Of a DNA stretch of 64,000 nt, positions 33,817-42,900 are shown piece by piece. How positions within the stretch are numbered: the stretch's first letter is position 1; every line of letters starts with the position of its first letter. Position numbers and translations under genes: made by a program. The notes under the pieces are model-generated. The model was given only the letters and a program-made list of their open reading frames with translations, was not told where the DNA came from and did no database searches. The DNA lies in NCBI RefSeq assembly GCF_022678645.1, contig NZ_JALBWV010000043.1, positions 1 through 64,000 on the forward strand, written 5' to 3'. Source of the DNA: Saccharopolyspora soli. GTDB taxonomy: Bacteria; Actinomycetota; Actinomycetes; Mycobacteriales; Pseudonocardiaceae.

Positions 33817-35018
33817 GCGGTGGCTCCTTCCTGGGAAACGGCCGCGTCCCAAGCGGTTCGGCTCGCCACGTGAGCCCTGGCGGCTCGCACCGGGCGCACC
33901 ATGTTGATGCCGACCGCGGCCCGCACGACCTCGTCGCGGCCGTAGAGCGCGACTAGCCTGCCGTCGGCCAGGCCGCCGTCGGTGACGGCGAAGCGGTCCG
34001 CGCCGCGGGGCAGGCCGTAGATCTGGATCTTGCGGTCGTACTGGTCGGACCAGATGTAGGGCACCGGGGCGAACGGCTTCGGCTCGCCGAGAATGTTGCG
34101 CGCGACCGCCATGCCCTGCTCCGCGGCGTTCGTGCGGTGCTCGATCCGCAGGCGCTCGCCCAGCGTCGGGTGCTGCCAGGACGCGACGTCGCCCGCGGCC
34201 CACACACCGGGTGCAGCCCGGCAGAACTCGTCGCACACCACGCCGTCGCCGACCTCGATGCCGCTGCCGCCCAGCCACTCGGTGTTGGGCACCGAGCCGA
34301 TCGCGACCAGCACGGCATCCGCCTCGATGACCCGGTCGTCGGCCAGTCGTACGCCGGCGACCCGGCCGTCGCTGGTCAGCACCTCCTTGACCAGCACCCC
34401 GGTGATGACCTCGACACCATGCTCGCGATGGGTGTCCACGAGTAGCCGACCAAGGTCGTCACCGAGCACGTCGGACAGCGGCGCCTGCAGATCCGACACC
34501 AGCGTGACGTCCGCGCCCACCTGCCTGGCGACGGCTGCGACCTCGGCGCCGAGGAAGCCCGCGCCCACGATCACCAGCCGGGGCTTCGCCTCCAGCTCCG
34601 CCCGCAACGCACGAGCGTCCGCCAGCGTCCGCAGCACGTGCACGCCCGGTACATCGTCAGTCCCGGGCAACCGGCGCGGGCGCACACCGGTGGCGATCAC
34701 CAGCTCGTCGTAGGGCACCGTCGAACCATCGGCGAGCTCCACGTTTCGCGCCGCGGCATCCGCGCCGGTCGCGCGAACGCCCAGCCGCAGGTCAAGGTCC
34801 AACGCATCGATAGCGGACTCCTCGCGAAGCCAGACGCGCTGCTCGGGCCACTTGCCGGAGAGGATCTCCTTCGACAACGGCGGCCGGTCGTAGGGCGCCG
34901 AGTCCTCGTCGCCGATCATCGTGATCGAGCCGTCGAAACCCTCGCGGCGCAGCGTCTCCGCCACCGAGAGCCCGGCAGCCGAAGCACCCGCGACGACCAC
35001 CCGAGACGGCCGACTCAT
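33813..35018 (-). CDS. Ferredoxin reductase, FAD-dependent
   Basis: 401 residues. FAD-binding VVVAGASAAGLSVAETLRREG, PYDRPPLSKEIL, NAD-binding VIVGAGFLGAEVAAVARQVG and WAAGDVA are typical of P450-system rhodocoxin/putidaredoxin reductases. It passes electrons from NADH to the adjacent ferredoxin. ATG 35018 overlaps the ferredoxin stop by four bases. Confidence 0.92.
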   Translation of the reverse strand: MSRPSRVVVAGASAAGLSVAETLRREGFDGSITMIGDEDSAPYDRPPLSKEILSGKWPEQRVWLREESAIDALDLDLRLGVRATGADAAARNVELADGSTVPYDELVIATGVRPRRLPGTDDVPGVHVLRTLADARALRAELEAKPRLVIVGAGFLGAEVAAVARQVGADVTLVSDLQAPLSDVLGDDLGRLLVDTHREHGVEVITGVLVKEVLTSDGRVAGVRLADDRVIEADAVLVAIGSVPNTEWLGGSGIEVGDGVVCDEFCRAAPGVWAAGDVASWQHPTLGERLRIEHRTNAAEQGMAVARNILGEPKPFAPVPYIWSDQYDRKIQIYGLPRGADRFAVTDGGLADGRLVALYGRDEVVRAAVGINMVRPVRAARAHVASRTAWDAAVSQEGATA

Positions 35019-35209
35019 TCGTCCACCAGGATGGCCGCCGCCGGGCACACGGCCGCCGCCTCGCGAGCGACAGCGTGCTGATCCTCCCCCGGCTCCGCGT
35101 CGAGCAGGATGACGACCCCGTCGTCGTCACGCTGGTCGAAGACGTCGGGCGCGACCAGCACGCACTGCCCCGCGCCGCAGCATTTCCCCTCGTCAATCGT
35201 GATGTGCAC
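35015..35209 (-). CDS. [3Fe-4S] ferredoxin
   Basis: 64 residues: MHITIDEGKCCGAGQCVLVA with CxxxxxC and the later VCPAAAI supplying the three cluster cysteines. First gene of the leftward P450 operon, passing electrons to the P450 at 31374 and perhaps that at 28422. A dyad precedes its start. Confidence 0.93.
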   Translation of the reverse strand: MHITIDEGKCCGAGQCVLVAPDVFDQRDDDGVVILLDAEPGEDQHAVAREAAAVCPAAAILVDE

Positions 35210-35229
35210 GCGTTCCTCCGATCACCCGA

Positions 35230-35250
35230 GAACTTAACCTAACTAAGTTC
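35230..35250. promoter_or_regulatory. Palindromic operator before the ferredoxin gene
   Basis: GAACTTA and TAAGTTC are perfect inverted repeats with a 7-bp spacer, 20 bp upstream of the first gene of the P450 operon. It has the shape of a TetR-family site; the regulator at 30548 is a candidate. Confidence 0.6.
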
Positions 35251-35329
35251 AGTTACCGTAGGCTAGCTCTGGTCGCGCGATCGGGAATGCCGAGGTGGGG
35301 TGATTCAGGGCACAAAGACCAACGGGAGC

Positions 35330-35590
35330 GTCACTGATGATCACGTGGATCGGACAGACCGCGCCGGCGCATCGCCACGCCGTGGCGGTGCAAGATCGCA
35401 CTAACAGTGCGGCGCTCGATGCCGAACTGATCACCCAGCTCGTAGACGGTTGAGCCCGACGTGTACGGCGATCAGTTGCTGCACCTGCGCGTCGGAGAGT
35501 CGCCGGGCTCGGCCGGGCCGTGTCCGCTGGAGTGTTGGTTGGATTGGCGCGTCCAGGTCCGGCAGCTTCCGCCGCAGCGTTTCCGGCGCG
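35330..35590 (-). pseudogene. Frameshifted recombinase-type helix-turn-helix fragment
   Basis: One frame reads [17 protein letters not shown] and the next frame continues [20 protein letters not shown] then [16 protein letters not shown]. Together they form the C-terminal HTH common in resolvases and related elements. A frame change near 35450 and the absence of the remainder show a decayed gene. Confidence 0.6.
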
Positions 35591-35773
35591 CCGACCAGGT
35601 CTTCTGTGTTCGAGTAAGCTCCCCCAACCTCCACTCCGCGATTGGAAACGCCCTGCTCACGCAGAGCGTTTCGCTTTATCGCTTCGTCATTGCTTTGGGG
35701 GTCGAACCCCCCAAGCCCCCACGGTGCGGTGGCCTCCGTGTCCTCGGCCCAGGACCAATCCGCACCCCCATAC

Positions 35774-35790
35774 CGGAGATTGCATCTCCG
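35774..35790. promoter_or_regulatory. Operator 1 of the epimerase-efflux operon
   Basis: CGGAGATTGCATCTCCG, a perfect 7-3-7 palindrome. A second copy starts 36 bp downstream. Probably bound by the TetR regulator encoded at the end of the operon (38361). Confidence 0.8.
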
Positions 35791-35809
35791 TTTGGATGGT
35801 ACGGTAAAA

Positions 35810-35826
35810 CGGAGATTGAATCTCCG
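35810..35826. promoter_or_regulatory. Operator 2 of the epimerase-efflux operon
   Basis: CGGAGATTGAATCTCCG, identical arms to the site at 35774. It lies 17 bp before the start codon; the two copies bracket the likely promoter. Confidence 0.8.
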
Positions 35827-35842
35827 GAAGAGGGGTTGGCAG

Positions 35843-36859
35843 ATGGCAGAAACGGTTGTCGTCACAGGCGGCACGGGCTACGTGGCCGGTTGGGCGATCG
35901 TCGCGCTGGTCGAGCGTGGCTACACGGTGCGGACCACGGTCCGCACATCGGGCAAGGAGAAGGCGGTCCGGGACGCCGTCGCCTCGGTTGTCGATCCCGG
36001 TGATCGGCTGAGCTTCGTGCACGCCGACCTGTTGCGGGACGAGGGGTGGGACGCGGCGATGACCGGCGTCGACTGCGTGCTGCACGTGGCGTCGCCTCTC
36101 GGTGACGAGCGTTCGAAGGACGCCGAAGCCCTCATCGTTCCCGCGCGTGACGGTGCGTTGCGTGTGATCGGTGCGGCCACGCGGGCAGGGGTGCGACGTG
36201 TCGTCATGACTTCGGCCGCCAACGCGGCCAGCCCGGCGTCGTACACCTCGGAGGGCGTGACGGACGAAACGTTGTGGACGATCGACGACCCGTCGCTGTC
36301 GGCGTACCGGCGGTCGAAGACACTGGCGGAGAAGGCGGCATGGGACTTGATGGCTGACTACGACGGCCCGACCGAGCTGACGACTGTGCTCCCCGGCGCA
36401 GTGTTCGGCCCGATCCTGACCGCCGACAACATCGGCAGCACGCAGATCATTCAGCGGATGCTGCAGGGCAAGACGCGGGGCGCCCCCAAGATCGGCCTGG
36501 AAGTCGTGGATGTGCGCGACTTGGTGGACCTGCACATCCGCGCGATGACCTCTCCCGACGCAGCCGGACAGCGGTTCCTGGGCACAGGCGAGTTCATCTG
36601 GATGAGCGAGATCGCCCAAGCGCTCAAGACCGAGCTGGGTGAGAAGGCGGCCTCGGTTTCCACCCGCGAACTGCCGAACCTCGCGGTGCGGATCGCGGCG
36701 CTGTTCGACCCGTCGTTGCGGGCGATCACGATCTCACTCGGACGACGCAACCGGCACAGCACCGCGAAAGCCGAGCGCGTGCTGGGTTGGAAGCCGCGCC
36801 CCGCAGCGAGGACGGCTGTCGAGTGCGCCGAGAGCTTGATCGCGCACGGGGTGGCCTGA
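35843..36859 (+). CDS. NAD-dependent epimerase/dihydroflavonol reductase-like protein
   Basis: 338 residues, extended SDR: VVVTGGTGYVAGWAIVALVERGY at the N-terminus, VLHVASPLGDE, and the YxxxK motif as AYRRSKTLAEKAAW, as in dihydroflavonol-4-reductase-type enzymes. Likely reduces a carbonyl compound; substrate unknown. First gene of a TetR-controlled operon with an efflux pump. Confidence 0.88.
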   Translation: MAETVVVTGGTGYVAGWAIVALVERGYTVRTTVRTSGKEKAVRDAVASVVDPGDRLSFVHADLLRDEGWDAAMTGVDCVLHVASPLGDERSKDAEALIVPARDGALRVIGAATRAGVRRVVMTSAANAASPASYTSEGVTDETLWTIDDPSLSAYRRSKTLAEKAAWDLMADYDGPTELTTVLPGAVFGPILTADNIGSTQIIQRMLQGKTRGAPKIGLEVVDVRDLVDLHIRAMTSPDAAGQRFLGTGEFIWMSEIAQALKTELGEKAASVSTRELPNLAVRIAALFDPSLRAITISLGRRNRHSTAKAERVLGWKPRPAARTAVECAESLIAHGVA

Positions 36860-36879
36860 TGCGGGAAGGAGAGCCAGCG

Positions 36880-38364
36880 ATGACCGCGACAGCCGTCCCC
36901 TTGAGCAGCCCTCGGAGCACCCGCCGATGGTGGATGCTCGCCACGATCGGCGTGGCGCAGCTCATGGTTTCCCTCGACTCCACGATCATGAACGTCGCCC
37001 TCCCCTCGATACAGGACGACCTCGGGTTCAGCGACGGGGTTCGCTCCTGGATCCTCACCGCCTACGCCCTCGCCTTCGGCAGTCTCCTCCTAGGGGGCGG
37101 ACGGCTCGCCGATCGGTTCGGCAGGCGCCGCGTCTTCTTCGTCGGTCTCATTGGCTTCGCGGTCGTCTCAGCGATCCGCGGCGTCGCTGTGGACTTCGGC
37201 ATGCTCGTCGCCGCCCGCGCCGCACAAGGAGTGTTCGCTGCGCTCCTCACCCCGGCTACCCTCGCGCTCGTCACAACCAACTTCCCGCATGGCCCCGACC
37301 GGGCGCGGGCGTTCGGCATCTACGGCGCCATCAGCGGCGCTGGTGGTGCGATCGGTTTGGTCGTCGGCGGCGCGCTGACCGAGTACCTGTCGTGGCGGCC
37401 GACGATGTTCGTCAACGTGTTCTTCGCGATTCCGGCGGTGATCGCGGCGTTTATGCTGATCGCGGCAGACGAGGACTCCCGCCGCGTGCGGCTCGACCCG
37501 TTCGGCACCCTGACCGTGTCGCTGGGTCTGTTCGCTCTCGTCTACGGGCTGACCAACGCTGGCCACGATGGCTTGACCGCGCCGCTCACGATCGTGCTCC
37601 TCGCCAGCGGAGTCGTGCTGCTCGTGGCGTTCGGCCTGTGGCAGGCTCGCGCGAGTGCACCCCTGCTCCCGCTGCGCGTGCTCGTCGACCGAGACCGGGC
37701 GGGCGGGCTGATCGTGCTGTTCATCGGTATCGCGGGCTTGCTCGCCGTGATCCTGCTGAGCGTCTACTACGTGCAAGGCGTTCTAGGTTGGAGCGTGGTC
37801 CGAACCGGCATTGCGTTCCTCCCGGAGCCAGCTGCGATGGTCCTCGCTGGAGTCTTCGTCGGGCCGCGCCTCGTCCGCCGACTCGGAGCCAAGGTCGTCG
37901 TGCCGGTGGGACTCGTCGTCGCAGCAGCGGGGATTCTCCTCCTGACCCGGCTGGACGGGACCAGCGACTACGCGTACGACATCCTTCCCACCCTCGTCCT
38001 GCTCGGCCTTGGCCTGGGACTGTCCTTGCCGGTCGCCATCGGGCTGGCTACTCGGGGTTTGCGGAACGACGACGCGGGCGTCGGCTCCGCCCTCGTCGGA
38101 ACAGTGCAGCAAGTAGGTGGTTCGATCGGCGTTGCCGTCATCAACGCAATCGCAACCTCGGGGGCCGCTGCCTACTTCGCGACCGCGACCACATCACGCA
38201 CCGCGCCGATCGACGCCATCGTCTACGGTGACGTCCGGGCGTTCGCGGTCGTGGTCGCACTGTTGGTGGCCGCCGCGCTCGTCGCAGGTCTGCTGCTGCG
38301 TCGACGCTCGCGTGAGGAGGAACCGGCGGCGGACAGCGTGCAGCGTGAAAGGATCAGCATGTGA
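36880..38364 (+). CDS. MFS efflux transporter, DHA2 (EmrB/QacA) family
   Basis: 494 residues with 14 predicted membrane segments. Motif LDSTIMNVALPSIQDDL in helix 1 and GGGRLADRFGRRRVF between helices 2 and 3 are family hallmarks. ATG 36880 has GGAAGGAGAG before it; an ATG seven codons earlier overlaps the preceding stop. Probably exports a toxic compound also handled by the reductase next to it. Its stop overlaps the TetR start (GTGA). Confidence 0.9.
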   Translation: MTATAVPLSSPRSTRRWWMLATIGVAQLMVSLDSTIMNVALPSIQDDLGFSDGVRSWILTAYALAFGSLLLGGGRLADRFGRRRVFFVGLIGFAVVSAIRGVAVDFGMLVAARAAQGVFAALLTPATLALVTTNFPHGPDRARAFGIYGAISGAGGAIGLVVGGALTEYLSWRPTMFVNVFFAIPAVIAAFMLIAADEDSRRVRLDPFGTLTVSLGLFALVYGLTNAGHDGLTAPLTIVLLASGVVLLVAFGLWQARASAPLLPLRVLVDRDRAGGLIVLFIGIAGLLAVILLSVYYVQGVLGWSVVRTGIAFLPEPAAMVLAGVFVGPRLVRRLGAKVVVPVGLVVAAAGILLLTRLDGTSDYAYDILPTLVLLGLGLGLSLPVAIGLATRGLRNDDAGVGSALVGTVQQVGGSIGVAVINAIATSGAAAYFATATTSRTAPIDAIVYGDVRAFAVVVALLVAAALVAGLLLRRRSREEEPAADSVQRERISM

Positions 38365-39008
38365 GCGCCCCCAGGTCGAAGAGCACTCGCAGGGACTCGG
38401 TTCGGAATCGGGAGTTGCTCATCGAGGCCGCCCGCGAAGTCTTCGCCCAGCAGGGGTTCGGCGCCACGCTCGACGACATCGCACGGCACGCCGGTCTCGG
38501 TACGGGCACTGCTTACCGCCACTTCGCGAATAAGCACGCGATCGCCGCGGAGGTGCTTCGCGAAGCCACCGAACAGATCGTCATCGACGCCCGTGAAGCG
38601 CTCGATGTTGACGATCCGTGGGATGCGCTCGCGCAGTTCTTCGAGCGCACAGCCGCGCGCCAAGCGGCCGACCGCGGACTCTATGAAACTCTTACCGGCC
38701 AAGGGGACTACGAGGCACAGGCACGCATCTGGCCCCAGATCGTTGCCACTGTCACCGAGCTGTTCGACCGCGCGCAGCGCTCGGGGGCCGTGCGATCCGA
38801 CGCTGCGCCCCAAGATGTCGCCGCGATCCTCGCCATGATGGGCCCCGCGTTCGAGATGAGTCGCGAGATCGGCCCGGATCTTTGGCGACGCTACCTGGCC
38901 CTCTTCCTAGATGCGCTCCATGCTGGTCGCCATCACGACCTGCCAGTGCCGCCACCGCCGGTGGAGTCGCTTGACGCCATCCTCCGGGCTGGCAAGCGAC
39001 GCAACTGA
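38361..39008 (+). CDS. TetR-family repressor of the efflux operon
   Basis: 215 residues. HTH ATLDDIARHAGLGTGTAYRHFANKHAIAAEVL at about 35-65, and a TetR_C ligand domain. GTG start overlaps the transporter stop, so regulator and pump are made together. The twin CGGAGAT-N3-ATCTCCG sites upstream of the operon are its probable targets. Confidence 0.9.
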   Translation: MSAPRSKSTRRDSVRNRELLIEAAREVFAQQGFGATLDDIARHAGLGTGTAYRHFANKHAIAAEVLREATEQIVIDAREALDVDDPWDALAQFFERTAARQAADRGLYETLTGQGDYEAQARIWPQIVATVTELFDRAQRSGAVRSDAAPQDVAAILAMMGPAFEMSREIGPDLWRRYLALFLDALHAGRHHDLPVPPPPVESLDAILRAGKRRN

Positions 39009-39175
39009 ACTCGCACCCCTTACGGCTCACGACGTTATGCCGCCGTCGGAACCCCGCCCGCCAATCACCGCTGCGTGGCAACGAATCACCAGCCGCACCT
39101 CATCGCCCTGGGCATCCTGGTAGTCATGGACCGGTCACGACCTGGAGACGCAGACGGAGTGGAAAGGCGCTTTTC

Positions 39176-39817
39176 ATGGCTGGACTGGCGACCCGGTACC
39201 TCTACCTCACCCGGCACGCCGAACCGTTGCCCGGAGGGGATGGCTTGAGCGCTCTCGGACGTCGGCAGGCCGATCTGCTCGGGCGACGGCTGAGAGGCGC
39301 GCCGCTGTCGGCGCTCTACCACGGTCCGCTCTCCCGGGCGGCGGAGACGGCGCAGCTGATCAGCGAACAGCTCGGCGGCGTCAAGCCCGAGGAGTCGGAG
39401 GTCGTCGGCGACTACGTTCCGCACTCCCCCGGCAAGGCCGAGCTTCCGGAGGAGTGCGCGGACTTCCTCTTGGACTTCGTCGCTCAGTTTCCACCGGAGG
39501 AGCGCGAGCGCGGGTTGACGTTCTCACGCGAGGCGCTCAAGCGTTTCGCCGGTCCGGTCGAGGGAGAAGAGGATCAGCACGTCCTGCTGGTGACCCACAA
39601 TTTCCTCATCGGCTGGCTGGTTCGTGCTGCTCAGGATGCGCCCGACTGGCGTTGGCTGGGGCTGAACCACTGCCATGCGGCCTTGACGGTCATCCGGTAC
39701 GCACCGGGCCGACCGTCGTCCGTGCTGTTCTACAACGACATGTCGCACCTCCCAGCCGAACTGCGCTGGACCGGCTTCGACCCCGACCTGAGCGCCCAGC
39801 TGCGCGGAATCTCCTGA
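39176..39817 (+). CDS. Histidine phosphatase family protein
   Basis: 213 residues. Phosphoglycerate mutase/phosphatase fold with the phosphorylated His in YLTRHAEPL at about residue 14, the LSRAAETAQLISEQL segment, and the second His in LLVTHNFLIGWLVR near residue 140. Substrate unknown. Stands alone between a TetR gene and the AfsR-like gene. Confidence 0.85.
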   Translation: MAGLATRYLYLTRHAEPLPGGDGLSALGRRQADLLGRRLRGAPLSALYHGPLSRAAETAQLISEQLGGVKPEESEVVGDYVPHSPGKAELPEECADFLLDFVAQFPPEERERGLTFSREALKRFAGPVEGEEDQHVLLVTHNFLIGWLVRAAQDAPDWRWLGLNHCHAALTVIRYAPGRPSSVLFYNDMSHLPAELRWTGFDPDLSAQLRGIS

Positions 39818-39897
39818 CCGAGCTAGATCCGTCGACGGTTGATATCGCGGTGGCGGGCTCCGGCCGATCAGGCAGTCGTCAGTGGGCTGCGCACGCC

Positions 39898-39915
39898 GTG
39901 TCAGGTCGGTGTCAG
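39898..39915 (+). promoter_or_regulatory. Paired GTGTCAG repeats without an intact target gene
   Basis: GTGTCAG at 39898 and 39909 (11-bp period), each followed by GTCG. The 30 bases beyond resemble those after the P450-side repeats at 43355, including GTGG.CGCA. The only frame following is about 20 codons (ATG 39938). Looks like an orphan copy of a SARP-type promoter. Confidence 0.6.
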
Positions 39916-39983
39916 GTCGGCCGATGACAGTGGTCGCATGACGAATTCAGCTCTCGTCGGGTGCCTGTGGGCGCATTCCACGT

Positions 39984-42900
39984 TCAAGGGGCGAGCGTGA
40001 CCGCGACCAACTCACGCCAGCTCGCCTGCGCCCCCTCCTGCGTCGCCTCGGTGAACCGCGCGTCACCGAGGCGATGTCGCGTGGCCTGCTCAATCCGGGC
40101 CACATCCGGTTGGGAACGATCCTTCAGACCGCGCACTCCGGCGCTCGCCGCGAGCAGCCGCGCAGCCTGCTCGTGCTCTTCGTTGCGCAGCGCCAAGTCC
40201 GCGATCCCGACGAGTACCTGCGCGATCGAGGGTGCGTATCCCGCCTCGGACACCGCTTGGTAGGCCGCGATGCGGTGTTCGCGGGCCTCGCCGAGATCCT
40301 CGGCAAGGTATCCGAGCAGGTCTTGTACCGCCGCGCGGATGTTTGCCCGTTGGGCATCGCCCAGCACCGCTGTCGCGACGTCGAGTTGCCGGTGTGCCTG
40401 CTCGGCGTTGCCGCTCCAGCGCGCGAGCTCCGCTTTCGACAGGGCCAGCTCGGCCAGCGCATTCGGCCAAGCGACTCGTTCCGCGTACCGCTGCGCCTCG
40501 GCCATCGCAGCCGCGCTCGACTCCGCATCGCCCAACAGCCAGTACAACTGGGCCTGTCGCGACCGCATCGGCACGACATCCTCGACAGCACCGACCTCGG
40601 TGACGACCGCGATCGCCTGTTCGTAGTGCTGGCACGCACCGGCGAACTCACCGCGCACGGCCATTCGATCCGCCACTTCCGTCAAGGCGAACGAAATCCC
40701 CCACCGCTCGCCGATCGCGCGGAACTCGGTGAGTGCCATCTCCAGATACGCGTCCGCGTCCCGCTCGTCCTGGCCAACCGCGATCCGCATCTTGCCGAGT
40801 TGCAGCCGGGCGACGGCGCGTACCCAGGGATCCTCGTCGGCGAGCAGTGGTTCGAACGCGGACACGAATGCGTCCGGCCCGTGCAACAGGCGTTCCAGTG
40901 CGGCGACGAACCCCAGCAGCGGGTGACGGCTCTGACTGCGCTGGGTGAATCGGTACGCCTTCCGGATCCACTCCGCCGCCTGGTACGGGTCACTCCGCCC
41001 GGAGGTCATGAAAAAGGAGACGAATGCATGCACCTTGGCCCGGATCTCCTCGGCCACCTCGCCGGGCGCGTCAGTCGCCGCCATGATCAGTTCGTTGCCC
41101 TCGGCCTTGTGCCCGCCGAACCACCAGTACCACCCAGCGGACGCCGCGAGCCGCATCGCCCCGCGCGCCTCGCCGACCGCTAGCGCATTGCGCATCGCGG
41201 CACTGATGTTGTCGTGCTCGACCTGAAGCGTGGCAAGCCATTCCAATTGCTCGGCGCGGCGAAGATGCGGCTCCGCGGCTTCGACGAGTTCGGTGAAGTA
41301 CGCGAGATGCGCGTGGCGCGCGAGATCCGCCTCCCCCGCCTCCAGAAGCCGGTGTCCGGCGTACTCCTTGACCGTGCCCAGCATCCGGTAGCGCGGCGCT
41401 TTGTCGCCTTTGGTGACCACGAGCGACTTCTCGGTCAGCGCGGTCAGCAACTCAAGCACGTCCCCCGCGTCGGCCGAATCGCCCGCGCAGACCCGCTCGG
41501 CCGCTTCCAAGCTCGCACCACCGGAGAACACCGAGAGCCTGCGCAGGACCATCCGTTCGGCATCGGTGAGCAGTTCCCAGCTCCAGTCGATCACCGCGCG
41601 CAGCGTCCGGTGCCGGGGCAGCGCGGTGCGGCTGCCGCCGGTCAGCAGGCGGAAGCGGTCGTCGAGCCGGTCTGCGAGCTGATCGAGGGTCACGGTGCGC
41701 AACCTGGCCGCGGCGAGTTCGATGGCCAGGGGCATCCCGTCCAGCGCCCGGCAGACGCGCGCCATGGTCGACAACGTGCGGGCGTCGGTCGCGAGGTCCT
41801 TGCGCACGGCGCTGGCTCGGTCCAGCAGCAGCCGGACGGCCGGAGAGGACTCGATCTCGCCGGGGTCGGTGTCCCGCGCAGGCAGGGCCAACGGCGCGAC
41901 GGCCCACAGTTCCTCACCGGTGATGCCCAGGGGTTCCCTGCTCGTCGCGAGGATCCGCAGCCGCTGGCACTCTCCGAGCACGCGATGGGCGAACTTCGCC
42001 GCGGACTCGATCACGTGCTCGCAGTTGTCCAGAATCAGCAACGCCTCCCGCTCGCGGATCGCGGCGATGACCCGGTCCGTCGGCTCCGCGTCCGGTGCCT
42101 CGCCGAGCAACGCATCCCGGAAGCCGAGCCCGCCGAGCGTCGCCTGCGCCACGTCACCGTCCGCGCCGATGGCCGCGAGTTCGACCAGCCATGCCCCGTC
42201 CGGCAGGTCACCGAGCAGCGTGCGCGCGGTTTCCGCGGCAAGCCTGGTCTTCCCCGCGCCGCCCGGCCCGATCAGGGTGGTGAGCCGATGTTCGGCGATG
42301 AGTTCGCGGACCGCGGCGACATCAGCGTCCTTGCCGACGAAGCTGGTCAGCTCGGCACGCACGTTGGTCTTCCGGTTTTCCTCCCGCTTTCCCAACTCGC
42401 CCCGCAGCAGCGCGACGTGCAATGCGGACAGCTCCGCTGAGGGGTCGACGCCCAGCACGTCGGCCAGGGTTTCCCTCGTGCGCTGGTACACCAGCAGCGC
42501 CTCGGTGTGGGGGCCGGGGGGGGCGCGGGGGGGGCGCAGCGCGGCGGCCCGCCCGGGGGGGGGCCGGGGGGGGGGGCCCCCCGCGGGGGGGTGGGCGCCC
42601 CCCCCCCCCCCCGGGGGGGGGGTCCCCCGGGGGCGCTGCAACCCCCCCCGCGCCGGGGGGCCGCCCCGGGCCGCCACGAGGGCGCGCATCAGCGCGGCGA
42701 CAAGCCGTTCTCGTACCGGGTGCGCGGCCACCAAGTCGGTCAGTTCCGCGACCAGCCCCGCACCGTGGCCAAGGCTGATTTCCGCGTCGAACCGATCCTC
42801 CAAGGCTGTCAGACGTATCCCCTCAAGCCGGGTGACCGCCGCGTCAAACGCCGCACTGTCCTGCAAACCGACGTCCTGCATGGCCGCACCGCGCCACAAT

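Noticed and set aside
42500-42685. Origin of replication or quadruplex element in the G/C-run block
   Set aside because: It lies inside a conserved protein domain and looks most like an artefact; no origin features are near.
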